Source: Reyranella sp.
GTDB taxonomy: Bacteria > Pseudomonadota > Alphaproteobacteria > Reyranellales > Reyranellaceae
Length of the DNA stretch: 64,000 nucleotides
NCBI RefSeq assembly: GCF_004297405.1
Contig: NZ_SCVC01000012.1
Coordinates: 248,001-312,000 of the forward strand
Direction: 5' to 3'
Shown here piece after piece: positions 1 to 7,981 of this stretch. Position 1 is the stretch's first letter. Every line of letters starts with the position of its first letter. A program made the translations under genes and the position numbers. Under the pieces are notes generated by a model, which saw only the letters and a list, made by a program, of their open reading frames with translations, made no database searches and was not told the DNA's origin.

Positions 1-537
1 TTCGCGCGCGATCTCGTGCCGGACTTCAGCCGAACCGGCTATCCGCTGATTACCAAACCCTACAGTAGCGAAGCGCTCGCCACTCGGGTGCGTGCGGCTC
101 TGGCGGCCCGCCGGCCACGCGTTGCACCCTTGCCAGAACCAACGCCAACGCCGGCTCCGGCATCGTCTCTTGCCGACCACCCCAGGCGAATACTCCTGGT
201 GGAGGACGAGATCGTGCTGCGCATGTCGACGACCGATATGCTGGCGCAAATGGGCTGCGTCGTGTCGGGCGTCGGGACGGGCGAACAGGCGCTGGAAATG
301 CTGGCAACAGATGGCAAGTTCGACCTTCTCCTGACCGACCTCGGACTGCCGGGCATGAGTGGCGAGGAACTGGCAAGCCAGGTGCGCCAGCAATTTCCGA
401 TGCTGCCTGTGGTGATCGCCAGCGGCTACGGCCCCTCGGCGCCGCTGCTAGAAGGCACACAGTTCATTTCCAAACCCTATTCGGCCATCGACCTTCAGCA
501 GGCTCTGGATCACGCGATTAGAAAGGCAGCAGCCTGA
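1..537 (+). CDS. Multi-receiver response regulator or hybrid kinase, C-terminal part (5' end outside window)
   Basis: The reading frame is open from the first base, so the gene starts upstream. The visible part begins with the end of one receiver domain (the conserved Lys-Pro-Tyr turn and last helix), followed by a Pro/Ala linker and a complete second CheY-like receiver. In the second domain the acidic pair (EDE), the phospho-acceptor Asp (in LLLTDLGLPG), the Ser/Thr switch (VIASG) and the Lys (FISKPYS) are all present, so it should accept a phosphoryl group. There is no DNA-binding output domain before the stop. Tandem C-terminal receivers of this kind are usual in hybrid histidine kinases; the kinase part cannot be seen. 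Protein class is secure; whether it is a kinase is inference. Confidence 0.85.
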   Translation, partial: FARDLVPDFSRTGYPLITKPYSSEALATRVRAALAARRPRVAPLPEPTPTPAPASSLADHPRRILLVEDEIVLRMSTTDMLAQMGCVVSGVGTGEQALEMLATDGKFDLLLTDLGLPGMSGEELASQVRQQFPMLPVVIASGYGPSAPLLEGTQFISKPYSAIDLQQALDHAIRKAAA

Positions 538-616
538 TTTCGCGTGGCGCGTGCAACCTGGGCCGTTATGTGGCGTTCCTTCCATAGAGGGGACGTCAAC
601 GGCTGGAGGGGCGATC

Positions 617-775
617 ATGGAGTCCAGGCAAGTTCCTGACCTTACGCAGGCGTCGAACATGTCGTCCGACGAAGCATCCCGCAGTCCGCTGGCCGGTGAA
701 CTGTTGGACCTCTATGTCGCGATGACCATCGTCATCCCGTTGGCCTTCCTCCTGAAATCGCTGTGGCCTTCCTGA
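617..775 (+). CDS. Small single-pass membrane protein (52 aa)
   Basis: Not recognised. ATG at 617 follows a GGAGG-like site at about 605-609. A polar N-terminal half is followed by one hydrophobic segment (about residues 31-47, YVAMTIVIPLAFLLKSLW) and a very short tail. The frame is open further upstream to 551, but there is no ribosome site there. It is transcribed with the CsbD-like gene that follows after 59 bases. It could be a small stress or envelope protein; nothing more can be said. Confidence 0.5.
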   Translation: MESRQVPDLTQASNMSSDEASRSPLAGELLDLYVAMTIVIPLAFLLKSLWPS

Positions 776-834
776 GGCGGCAACCTCGGCTGTTGCGCTT
801 CGTTGTTGGCACGATGATTCACAAGGAGGTTTCG

Positions 835-1155
835 ATGCGGTCACTCGCTATTCTCGCCGCTTGCGCAGGCCTTGCCGTCGGCGCGCTCCCTGTCGCCGTG
901 CATGCGCAGGCATCGGGGCAAACGACCACCCAGAACGACGCCAAGACAATCTGGGAGAAGTTCAAGGGCAGCTGGAGTCAGACCAAGGGCGCGGTGAAGG
1001 AGCAATGGGGCAAGCTCACCGACGATGATCTGCTTGCCATCGAGGGGCGCCGCGATCAGCTCGTCGGCAAAATCCAGACTCGCTACGGCATCACCAAGGA
1101 AGAGGCCGAAGCCCAGGTGAGCACGTGGGAGCAGCGTCGCTATCGCGACATGTAG
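835..1155 (+). CDS. CsbD-like protein with a signal peptide
   Basis: 106 residues. ATG 835 sits behind an excellent AAGGAGG at 823-829, which fixes the start; a longer in-frame start at 763 has no such site. Residues 1-24 form a typical Sec signal peptide ending in VHA-Q. The rest is a CsbD-like helical domain (WEKFKGSWSQTKGAVKEQWG, then a region with DQLVGKIQTRYGITKEEA). CsbD proteins are small general-stress proteins, usually cytoplasmic; this one should be periplasmic. It precedes, by 31 bases, a second secreted protein and is probably co-transcribed with it. Confidence 0.8.
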   Translation: MRSLAILAACAGLAVGALPVAVHAQASGQTTTQNDAKTIWEKFKGSWSQTKGAVKEQWGKLTDDDLLAIEGRRDQLVGKIQTRYGITKEEAEAQVSTWEQRRYRDM

Positions 1156-1186
1156 AGCGACGGCGAACGTGCTGAAGGAGAACAAC

Positions 1187-1738
1187 ATGAAGCGTCACAT
1201 CCATCTTGCGACGCTTACTGCGCTGGGAATGGTCATGGCAACGGCCGCGGCTGCCCAGGTCCCGCAGTTCCGTGATGAAAAGACAGGCAAGGTTTGGACG
1301 CCGGAAAACGTCAGCAAGGATAACCAGACCCTTCAGCAGCAGGCGGCCGTGCCCGCATCCCCCGCGGACAGGGCATTCGATCCCAACAGCCAGACCGTGA
1401 CAATGCCGCCCGTGATCCAACGGCCGCGTGGCAACTTGATGGGAACCGTTCCCATCACTGCCGGCCCGACGGTGCCGATCGCTACGCTTGACGGCGCGTG
1501 GCTGCAGGCGGTGCCCCAACAGAATTGGCTGTCGGTGATCTATGTCACGAACAACAGCGCCGGCGTCATCGATGCCGTCGTGAGTTGCATGTTCACCAAT
1601 GGCGATCGACCGGTGCAGGAAGTGCGCGTCGTGGCACAACCTGCGGGACCGGGCGAACGCTGGGGCATGCCGGTCTATGGTCCACGCGTCGAAATCTTCG
1701 TCGATCGTGTGACTTGTCGGTTGTTGTCGCCGCCGTAG
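1187..1738 (+). CDS. Secreted protein of unknown function, paralogue of the 63301-63867 gene
   Basis: 183 residues. ATG 1187 follows AAGGAG at 1175-1180 and is preferred to GTG 1169. Residues 1-21 are a signal peptide (ending AAAAQ). The mature protein has the blocks FRDEKTGKVWTPENV, VPITAGPTVPI, CMFTNG and GPRVEIFVDRVTC. All recur in the minus-strand gene at the other end of the window, including two cysteines that could form a disulfide. The fold is unknown; the second half looks like a small beta domain with alternating hydrophobics. It follows the CsbD-like gene and ends at a strong hairpin (1747-1782). Confidence 0.75.
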   Translation: MKRHIHLATLTALGMVMATAAAAQVPQFRDEKTGKVWTPENVSKDNQTLQQQAAVPASPADRAFDPNSQTVTMPPVIQRPRGNLMGTVPITAGPTVPIATLDGAWLQAVPQQNWLSVIYVTNNSAGVIDAVVSCMFTNGDRPVQEVRVVAQPAGPGERWGMPVYGPRVEIFVDRVTCRLLSPP

Positions 1739-1746
1739 AGCCATCT

Positions 1747-1782
1747 CCGGCCCTGTTTCGACCTGCGGTGAAACAGGGCCGG
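1747..1782 (+). terminator. Strong hairpin after the secreted-protein gene
   Basis: A perfect 13-bp inverted repeat, 1747-1759 paired with 1770-1782, loop of 10. It begins 8 bases after the stop at 1738. There is no T run after it, so it is either a factor-dependent end or an RNA-stabilising hairpin rather than a textbook intrinsic terminator. Confidence 0.6.
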
Positions 1783-1840
1783 GTGTATCGCTTCCGTACA
1801 AAGCCCGCTACTTTCGCGCCTCGGGGAAGAGGAACAGCGA

Positions 1841-3412
1841 ATGCGTAGCATTGGAATAGGACGTCGGACGGCACTTGCAGGGAGTGCCGCATTGGCGGGA
1901 GCGTCGTTGATCAGGCCGCGGGAAGCGCGGGCCGCGAAGGCACTCACGGTGGTGCTCGAATCCGAGGTCACCATCCTCGATCCCCATGTCATCACGGCGA
2001 CGATCACGCGCACGTTCGGCCTGCATGTCTTCGACATGCTTTTCGCCATGAACGAGAAGGGTGAGATCAAGCCGCAGATGGTCGAGAGCTACGAGGCGAG
2101 CTCTGACAAGCTCACCTGGAGCTTCGTGCTGCGCGATGGCCTCAAGTGGCACGACGGCAATCCGGTAACTGCAGAGGATTGCGTCGCCTCGCTCAAGCGT
2201 TGGTCGGTACGTGACCCATTGGGCAAGATGCTGATGGCGGACACAGAGACCCTCGAGGCCAAGGATCCGAAGACGATCAGATTGGTCCTGAAGCAGCCAT
2301 TCCCGCTGCTCCTCGACGTGCTGGGTAAGCCGAACGCGCCCCTGCCGGTGATGATGCCCGCGCGGCTTGCGGCGACGCCGGCCGACCAGCGCATCGGCGA
2401 TCCGGTTGGTTCGGGCCCGTTCCGCTTCCTCAAGGACCAGTGGCGGCCGGGCAATGCCATGGTACTCGAGCGCAACCCGGCCTATGTGCCGCGTAAGGAA
2501 GCGCCGGATTTCCTGGCGGGTGGCAAAGACGTCAAGATCGACCAGCTCGTTCTGCGCGTCATGCCCGATCAATCGACCGGCGCCAACGCGCTGATCGCGG
2601 GCGAAATCGATTACATGCAATACCTGCCCTTCGACATGCTGCCGATCCTCGAGGCAGAGAAGAATGTGAAGTTGATGGGTCTCGGGGGCATCCATCAGTT
2701 TCAGGGCAACTTCCGCCTGAACCATGCTTTCCCGCCGTTCGACAATCCCGCGGTGCGCAAGGTCTTGTGGAAGCTGGTCGATCAGCACGCGACGCTTACG
2801 GCGATCGGCGTACCCGACAAGTACCAGACCAAGAATTGCGCGTCGTTCTGGATGTGCGGCACGCCGCTTTCGACGGATGCCGGATCGAGCGCGGCAAAGG
2901 TCGATTTGGCGGCGGCCAAGGCAGAACTCGCCGCCTCGGGTTACAAGGGCGAGCCGGTCATCATTCTCGAAGTGGCCGGGTCGATCAGCCAGACCGCTTC
3001 GCGCGTGCTCGTCCAGAACATGCGGGATGTCGGCTTCACCGTCGAACAACAGCCGCGCGACTGGCCGACGGTGCTGGCGCGTCGTGCCAAGAAGGACGGC
3101 TGGTCGATGTTCCCGGTCTACTCCAATGGCACCGACATGTATTCGCCGCTGACGCACTTCTACGTGGCCGCGACGTGCAACGATTTCCCGGGATGGTCCT
3201 GTGACAATCGGGTGCCGGAGCTGATGAAGGCGTTCACACGCGCTGCCACCCTGGACGAGCGCAAGAAAATTGCCACCGATATTCAGGTGATTTCCTATGA
3301 GCTGGTGCCTGCCTTGATGTGGGGGCAGTTCACCATTCCGGCGGGTTACCGGACGAGCCTCAAGGGACTCATTCAGTCCTCGTATCCGATGTTCTGGCAG
3401 GTCGACCGGTAG
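1841..3412 (+). CDS. ABC transporter substrate-binding protein, family 5 (peptide/nickel type)
   Basis: 523 residues, the usual family length. The N-terminus has a twin-arginine-type signal (GRRTALAG followed by a hydrophobic run ending in ARA), so export as a folded protein by Tat is plausible. The SBP_bac_5 hallmarks are visible: LDPHVITATITRTFGLHVFDMLF, then LTWSFVLRDGLKWHDGNPVTAED, VGSGPFRF and ERNPAY. Such proteins bind oligopeptides, heme, nickel complexes or small amides in the periplasm and deliver them to a DppBCDF-like importer. No permease or ATPase gene lies next to it, so it is an orphan and its ligand cannot be inferred. Confidence 0.9.
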   Translation: MRSIGIGRRTALAGSAALAGASLIRPREARAAKALTVVLESEVTILDPHVITATITRTFGLHVFDMLFAMNEKGEIKPQMVESYEASSDKLTWSFVLRDGLKWHDGNPVTAEDCVASLKRWSVRDPLGKMLMADTETLEAKDPKTIRLVLKQPFPLLLDVLGKPNAPLPVMMPARLAATPADQRIGDPVGSGPFRFLKDQWRPGNAMVLERNPAYVPRKEAPDFLAGGKDVKIDQLVLRVMPDQSTGANALIAGEIDYMQYLPFDMLPILEAEKNVKLMGLGGIHQFQGNFRLNHAFPPFDNPAVRKVLWKLVDQHATLTAIGVPDKYQTKNCASFWMCGTPLSTDAGSSAAKVDLAAAKAELAASGYKGEPVIILEVAGSISQTASRVLVQNMRDVGFTVEQQPRDWPTVLARRAKKDGWSMFPVYSNGTDMYSPLTHFYVAATCNDFPGWSCDNRVPELMKAFTRAATLDERKKIATDIQVISYELVPALMWGQFTIPAGYRTSLKGLIQSSYPMFWQVDR

Positions 3413-3430
3413 TCGCCGTGCGGGAACTGG

Positions 3431-3487
3431 CAATACCTCCTTACGTTGTCCAGATGGGGTGTGAGTTGCATCCCCCAGGAGGTATTG
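3431..3487 (+). promoter_or_regulatory. Inverted repeat covering the ribosome site of the next gene
   Basis: Bases 3431-3440 are the exact reverse complement of 3478-3487, and the right arm contains the GGAGG (3478-3482) that serves the ATG at 3489. An inner stem (3455-3459 with 3473-3477) stacks directly on it. In RNA this would bury the ribosome site. It starts 18 bases after the previous stop, so the transcript may come from that gene or from a promoter inside it. Regulation by temperature or ligand is inference. Confidence 0.5.
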
Positions 3488-3488
3488 A

Positions 3489-3800
3489 ATGCTGAAGCGC
3501 TTGTTGCCCGTCCTTGCCGTAGCAGCAGCTCTCGGAGCCTGCGCGACGGAGACGCGCGTTGTGGTGGCGTCGGATGATGCGTGCCTCGCCTACGGCTTCC
3601 GGGTCGGAACGGCCGCCTATGATCAGTGCCGCGCGCGCGAATATGCTGCTCGCCAGCAGAGTCGCCCCGTCATGGGATACTCGGAAGCTCAAATTCTCGC
3701 CGACTCCCAGACCGCCTGCCGATCCTACGGCTTGGTACCCTACAGCGGCGGTTACGATGCTTGTGTGCAGCGCGAGTACGCAGCACGGCATCCTGTCTGA
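3489..3800 (+). CDS. Small lipoprotein with an internal duplication
   Basis: 103 residues. A lipobox (LGAC, Cys18) follows a short charged and hydrophobic signal, so it should be lipidated. The mature part contains two similar units of about 25 residues: one with CLAYGF, YDQC and REYAAR, the other with CRSYGL, YDAC and REYAAR. Each has the pattern C-x2-YG-x(n)-YD-x-C-x2-REYAAR, giving two cysteine pairs. No family is named here; the spacing suggests one disulfide per unit. The ribosome site lies inside an inverted repeat. Confidence 0.75.
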   Translation: MLKRLLPVLAVAAALGACATETRVVVASDDACLAYGFRVGTAAYDQCRAREYAARQQSRPVMGYSEAQILADSQTACRSYGLVPYSGGYDACVQREYAARHPV

Positions 3801-3828
3801 TGCATTAATTCCTGCGAGCGGAGTATAG

Positions 3829-4098
3829 ATGTCAGTAACGCATAACGCCGCTCGCAATCGCTACGAAATGCCGACAGAGCACGGCCTTGCTGTTGCAGAA
3901 TATCGTCAGCAGGGCGATCGGCTGATCTTTACGCATACCGAAGTGCCGCCACAGGACGAGGGCAAAGGCCTGGCTGCCAAGGTCGTTGGCGCTGCGCTCG
4001 AAGACACGCGTCGCCGCGGATTGAAGATCGTGCCAGCCTGCAGCTACGTCGTCGCCTACGTGCGCCGTCATCCTGAATTCGATGACAGCTCGCGTTAG
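3829..4098 (+). CDS. Small GNAT-family N-acetyltransferase (YjdJ type)
   Basis: 89 residues, the length of the one-domain YjdJ/COG2388 acetyltransferases. The acetyl-CoA-binding turn is visible as DEGKGLAAKVVGAALEDTRRRGLKIVPACSYVVAYVRRHPEF, matching the family pattern of GxGxxxxLV followed by P-x-C-x(6)-Y-x(2)-RHPE. Family members are cytosolic and their acceptor substrates are mostly unknown. It starts 28 bases after the lipoprotein gene. Confidence 0.85.
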   Translation: MSVTHNAARNRYEMPTEHGLAVAEYRQQGDRLIFTHTEVPPQDEGKGLAAKVVGAALEDTRRRGLKIVPACSYVVAYVRRHPEFDDSSR

Positions 4099-4116
4099 CT
4101 TTCTGCAGGCGGTTCG

Positions 4117-4257
4117 CTAGCCGCCATAGGGAAACAGAAAGTACCAGGCAAGCGCCATTGCCACGACGGCGCCGATCGACGAGATCAGCAGGATCAGGAA
4201 AATCCGGCCGCTAATGAGGCCACTGCGCGCTTCGGTTGGTGTAAGTTCGCGTTTCAT
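4117..4257 (-). CDS. 46-residue membrane protein
   Basis: A short open frame on the minus strand: ATG at 4257, stop at 4117-4119. GGAG stands 7 bases upstream of the ATG. The product has a charged N-terminus ([13 protein letters not shown]) followed by one hydrophobic helix (about residues 19-42, beginning [16 protein letters not shown]) and a short YGG end. It converges with the acetyltransferase gene, leaving 18 bases between the stops. No family is recognised, but the codon pattern and the clean membrane helix support a real gene. Confidence 0.6.
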   Translation of the reverse strand: MKRELTPTEARSGLISGRIFLILLISSIGAVVAMALAWYFLFPYGG

Positions 4258-4386
4258 CGCCACTCCACTAATGGGTTCGTGGACAGGTACTCGATCAACG
4301 TTTCCGCTATCGGAGCGGTTGCCTTCCAGGAACCACAGCGAGTCACCTGGCGTTACTTGCTCGACCTATTACACAGGGAGCGAGCG

Positions 4387-4557
4387 ATGCTTTATTGGGC
4401 GCTGATGTTTCTCGTGATCGCGATAGTTGCCGGTGTTTTCGGCTTCGGCGGAATAGCCTCGGCGGCGACAGGTATGGCGCAGATCCTCTTCGTCATTGCG
4501 CTGGTGCTGTTTGTGGTGAGCCTGTTCGCGGGCTTCGTCCGCCGGAATAGCCCCTAG
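4387..4557 (+). CDS. DUF1328 / UPF0391 membrane protein
   Basis: 56 residues. The whole protein matches the short two-helix DUF1328 pattern: [20 protein letters not shown], then [15 protein letters not shown] and a second helix ending in FVRR. Members are common in proteobacteria, sit in the inner membrane and are often induced by stress; their biochemical role is unknown. ATG 4387 has GGGAG a few bases upstream. Its stop overlaps by 4 bases the stop of the convergent minus-strand gene. Confidence 0.9.
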   Translation: MLYWALMFLVIAIVAGVFGFGGIASAATGMAQILFVIALVLFVVSLFAGFVRRNSP

Positions 4558-5471
4558 GGAGAAGCGGTCGCCGTGAAGTGTCGGCGAAGGTCGGCACGCG
4601 CGGCATTGCCGGCTTCGCGGTCCCAGCAGTTGACGATTGCCACCCGGAAACCGCCGGGTGGCATGGCGTGACGGGCCGGTGCCAGGTTCGCGTGAAAGGT
4701 GATCTGGATACTGGAGATGCCGGGTCGTTGTGCGATGTCGTGCACCAGGTCGCGAGGGGGATGATGGTAACGCGGACCGTGCGGGAGAAAGAGCACGACG
4801 CTGTAGCCGCGTCGCCTGTTGCTGTCGTCGTATTGCCAGACTTTGTCCGAGTAGAGTGCGACGAGCGCTTCGACCCAGCGATCACCGCCATAGAGATCAG
4901 GCCATTGATCGGCAAAGCGCAAATGCACTTCGATGATGCGCCCGCCAATCGTCTCGAGATTGACCATGCCGGTGTAGCCGGCGAGTTGTTGTCGGCACCA
5001 GTTGCCGCCCCAGGCCTCGACCGCTGGTTCGGCTGCGGAGCTGACATCCCAATGGTCGAACGTGCCATCGCCCGACGCGAGGCCGCGTGCATGGCGCCAC
5101 CATTTTGGCGCGCCATCGACCAGCGCAACGTCGCTGCTGATATGATCGCCCTCGAGCAGAGCCATCCACATGTGGCCCGGCTGGTAGGCGGCTTCGTAGT
5201 CGGCTGGTGAGCGGAGGACGAGGCTGCCCACGCCCATGCCTTTCAGGTTGTAGAGCGGCTTCGAGAAGACGGGATAACGGAGAGGCGCCACACCGTGCGG
5301 CGCGGCCTCCAGGCCCTGCCGGAGCGCAACCTGCAGTTTATCGTAGACCCAGCGGTACCGTGGGTTCCAAATCCAGGCGTCGCTGTCCTCAGTCGGTATG
5401 CGAGTGTCGACCGGGCAGGGCACCCTCTCAAAATATTGTGTGCGCCAGGGATCGATCTCGCAAATTGGCAC
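4554..5471 (-). CDS. ATP-grasp-like protein, divergent from egtB
   Basis: 305 residues from a GTG at 5471, chosen because GAGG lies 8 bases upstream and because a longer frame would run into egtB. Features that look like an ATP-grasp ligase: [18 protein letters not shown] near residue 62 (nucleotide-binding lysine and glycine loop), a segment with [16 protein letters not shown], and [19 protein letters not shown], which carries acidic and Arg residues where metal-binding ones normally sit. The reaction is unknown. ATP-grasp enzymes join a carboxylate to an amine or thiol. Only 102 bases separate its start from egtB on the opposite strand, so a link to ergothioneine or a thiol peptide is possible but unproven. 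Confidence 0.6.
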   Translation of the reverse strand: MPICEIDPWRTQYFERVPCPVDTRIPTEDSDAWIWNPRYRWVYDKLQVALRQGLEAAPHGVAPLRYPVFSKPLYNLKGMGVGSLVLRSPADYEAAYQPGHMWMALLEGDHISSDVALVDGAPKWWRHARGLASGDGTFDHWDVSSAAEPAVEAWGGNWCRQQLAGYTGMVNLETIGGRIIEVHLRFADQWPDLYGGDRWVEALVALYSDKVWQYDDSNRRRGYSVVLFLPHGPRYHHPPRDLVHDIAQRPGISSIQITFHANLAPARHAMPPGGFRVAIVNCWDREAGNAARADLRRHFTATASP

Positions 5472-5573
5472 TTGCTTGCCTCGGGTGGACGCGTCGACGT
5501 TGCGAGGGTGACCGTGCAATCGCACACTTGCAACCGGACAGTGGGCTACCAAGTTAGGACCTGCGGAGGTTTC

Positions 5574-6770
5574 GTGTCCGACCCGACAATGCCTGCACTG
5601 CAAGCACACGATCTCGACGGCCTCCGCCGATTCCTGGCGATTCGTTCCCATACCGAGGCGTTGGCGGCGCCCCTGTCGGCCGAGGATCAGACGGTCCAGT
5701 CCATGGCCGACACCAGCCCCACCAAATGGCATCTCGCGCATACGACCTGGTTTTTCGAAACCTTCGTGTTGCGCCCTCATGCGGGCGGCTACGAGGTTTT
5801 CGATCCGGCCTACGAGTATCTTTTCAACTCCTACTACGAGGCCGTCGGCCCGCGACATCCGAGGCCACAGCGTGGTCTGATCACGCGTCCCGGTATCGAC
5901 GAGGTGATGGCCTATCGTCGCCACGTCACCGACGCGATGACCGCCTTTCTATCTGTAGGCAATGCTAGCAATGCGGGGGACATTGTCGAACTCGGCCTGC
6001 AACACGAGCAGCAGCATCAGGAACTGATCCTGATGGATATCAAGCATGCCCTGTCGCTCAACCCGATCAAGCCTGCCTATCGAGCCCCGTCGGGACGAAC
6101 CGGCGAGGCGCGCGCGCTCGCGTGGCGCGAGTTCGAACCCGGCCTGGTCGAGGTTGGTCATGATGGAAGAGGGTTTGCCTTCGACAACGAAGGACCGCGC
6201 CATCGGACGTGGCTCGATGCGTTTGCGCTGGCCCTTCGCCCGGTGAACTGCAGCGAATTTCTCGGCTTCATCGAAGACGGTGGCTATCGGCGCCCCGAAT
6301 TTTGGTTGTCGGCGGGATGGGATTGTGTGGGGCAGCGCGGCTGGCAGGCTCCCCTCTATTGGGAGCCGCACGACGGCACCTGGATGATCTACACGCTGTC
6401 GGGTCTCGAGCCGCTCGATCCGATGCGACCAGTCTGCCATGTCAGCGCCTTCGAGGCGGCTGCCTTCGCGAAGTGGGCGGGCAAGCGCTTACCACGCGAA
6501 GCCGAATGGGAAGTGGGCGCTCCCATGCTCGATGGTCTCGGCGAGGTCTGGGAATGGACTGCTAGCCCCTATGTTGCCTATCCAGGCTATCGCGAGCCGC
6601 CCGGCGCGATCGGCGAATACAACGGCAAATTCATGGCCAATCAGATGGTGCTGCGCGGCGGCTGCGCCGTAACTCCGCGCGGTCATGTCCGTCCGACCTA
6701 TCGCAACTTCTTCCCGCCCGATGCGCGCTGGATGTTCGGCGGCATTCGCCTTGCAGAGGATCTCCAATGA
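5574..6770 (+). CDS. egtB: Ergothioneine biosynthesis sulfoxide synthase EgtB
   Basis: 398 residues from GTG 5574, which has GGAGG just upstream; ATG 5589 is the alternative. EgtB is a non-heme iron enzyme that joins cysteine or gamma-glutamylcysteine to hercynine with oxygen. The N-terminal DinB-like bundle carries the iron ligands (KWHLAHTTW near residue 51 and HEQQHQE near 145). The C-terminal formylglycine-generating-enzyme-like domain shows LPREAEWEVGA, GEVWEWTASPY, and an end containing RGGCAVTPRGHVRPTYRNFF. Its stop overlaps the start of egtD by 4 bases, so the two are translationally coupled. Confidence 0.95.
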   Translation: MSDPTMPALQAHDLDGLRRFLAIRSHTEALAAPLSAEDQTVQSMADTSPTKWHLAHTTWFFETFVLRPHAGGYEVFDPAYEYLFNSYYEAVGPRHPRPQRGLITRPGIDEVMAYRRHVTDAMTAFLSVGNASNAGDIVELGLQHEQQHQELILMDIKHALSLNPIKPAYRAPSGRTGEARALAWREFEPGLVEVGHDGRGFAFDNEGPRHRTWLDAFALALRPVNCSEFLGFIEDGGYRRPEFWLSAGWDCVGQRGWQAPLYWEPHDGTWMIYTLSGLEPLDPMRPVCHVSAFEAAAFAKWAGKRLPREAEWEVGAPMLDGLGEVWEWTASPYVAYPGYREPPGAIGEYNGKFMANQMVLRGGCAVTPRGHVRPTYRNFFPPDARWMFGGIRLAEDLQ

Positions 6771-7735
6771 ATCTGCCCATTGCCTCCCTCGAACGCGTCG
6801 GTACGGCCGATCGTGAGGACTTCAGAAGCGCGGTTCTGGCTGGTCTCGCCTCCGCGGCGCGTGCCATTCCAGCGCGTTTCCTCTACGACGCCCGCGGCTC
6901 CGCGTTGTTCGACGCGATCTGCGAGCTGCCTGAGTACTATCTGACGCGCACGGAGACGGCGATCTTGGGAGGGTCTGCATCCGAAATCGCGCAACGCGCC
7001 GGTCCGGGGTGTGTGCTGGTCGAATTCGGCAGTGGTTCCAGCGTGAAGTCGCGTCTGCTGCTGGACGCCATGCCCGATCTCGATGCTTACGTGCCCATCG
7101 ATATCTCGCGCGAGCATCTCGACGAGACGGCCGCGCGGTTGCGTCGCGATTATCCGAAGCTGCGCGTCGAGCCGGTGAGCGCCGACTATATGGCGCTCGA
7201 CAGCTTGCCGGCCTTCATCAACGGCGCACGACGAATTGGCTTCTTCCCCGGATCGACCATCGGCAACCTCACGCCAGAGGAGGCGACGGCTTTCCTTCGT
7301 CGTGCCCGCCGGTTGCTGCGCGACGACGGTGCTCTGATCCTGGGCGTCGACCTCAAAAAGAATTCACAGCGGCTGCACGACGCTTACAACGACGCAGCCG
7401 GGGTGACGGCGCAGTTCACACTCAACCTCCTGCGACGCATGAACCGCGAACTCGACGCCACCTTCGATCTGGCGGCTTTCGCTCATGAGGCGTTCTACAA
7501 TTCGATCGAGGGCCGCATAGAAATCTACTTCCGCAGCCTGCGCCCCCAGACGGTTACGGTGTCGGGGCGTCGGTTTGCCTTCGCCGCAGGCGAGCGGATC
7601 CATACCGAGTATTCGTACAAATACGACGATGACGGCATCGCAGCCCTGGCCGCGAGCGGCGGCTTTGCCATTGCGAAGACCTGGACCGATCCCGAGCGCC
7701 TGTTCGCCGTTGCGTGGCTGCAGGCCGCAGCCTGA
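6767..7735 (+). CDS. egtD: L-histidine N-alpha-methyltransferase EgtD
   Basis: 322 residues, the usual length. EgtD trimethylates histidine to hercynine with three S-adenosylmethionines, the first step of ergothioneine synthesis. Visible blocks: PARFLYDARGSALFDAICELPEYYLTRTE, the SAM loop VEFGSGSSVKSRLLLDA, YVPIDIS, GFFPGSTIGNLTPEEA and LILGVDLKK, all diagnostic of the family. No egtA, egtC or egtE is in the window, so later steps must be encoded elsewhere or replaced. Confidence 0.97.
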   Translation: MNLPIASLERVGTADREDFRSAVLAGLASAARAIPARFLYDARGSALFDAICELPEYYLTRTETAILGGSASEIAQRAGPGCVLVEFGSGSSVKSRLLLDAMPDLDAYVPIDISREHLDETAARLRRDYPKLRVEPVSADYMALDSLPAFINGARRIGFFPGSTIGNLTPEEATAFLRRARRLLRDDGALILGVDLKKNSQRLHDAYNDAAGVTAQFTLNLLRRMNRELDATFDLAAFAHEAFYNSIEGRIEIYFRSLRPQTVTVSGRRFAFAAGERIHTEYSYKYDDDGIAALAASGGFAIAKTWTDPERLFAVAWLQAAA

Positions 7736-7751
7736 GACCCCACAAACAGGC

Positions 7752-7783
7752 AGCCCGTCCCTGAGCAAACTCGGGGACGGGCT
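7752..7783 (+). terminator. Terminator-like hairpin after egtBD
   Basis: Perfect 10-bp stem, 7752-7761 with 7774-7783, loop of 12, followed by only three Ts. It lies 17 bases after the egtD stop. Likely the end of the egtBD transcript. The remainder of this gap, up to 7981, holds one further short dyad (7897-7903 with 7911-7917) and no gene that I can support. Confidence 0.6.
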
Positions 7784-7981
7784 TTGAGACTGGATGGGGA
7801 GATACGGCGTCGCCGAAGCGGGGGCAGAGGCAACGCTGATTACCCAGTCACGATAATTCAACGATCCCGGTCCTGTGGAAGTTGCGATCGGCCGTCTAGA
7901 AAGTTCGATTCTTTCTAAGCCTTTGATTCCACGGACTCTATTCCTGCCAGAAGAGACCGGCAGGGCCAGAAAATTGAAACC

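Noticed and set aside
1808..3433. 541-codon minus-strand frame
   Set aside because: Antisense to the substrate-binding protein gene, Arg/His-rich product, no ribosome site or family features.
5472..5924. Upstream extension of the ATP-grasp-like frame
   Set aside because: The frame stays open but would overlap egtB antisense; the GTG at 5471 has a ribosome site and the protein-like sequence begins there.
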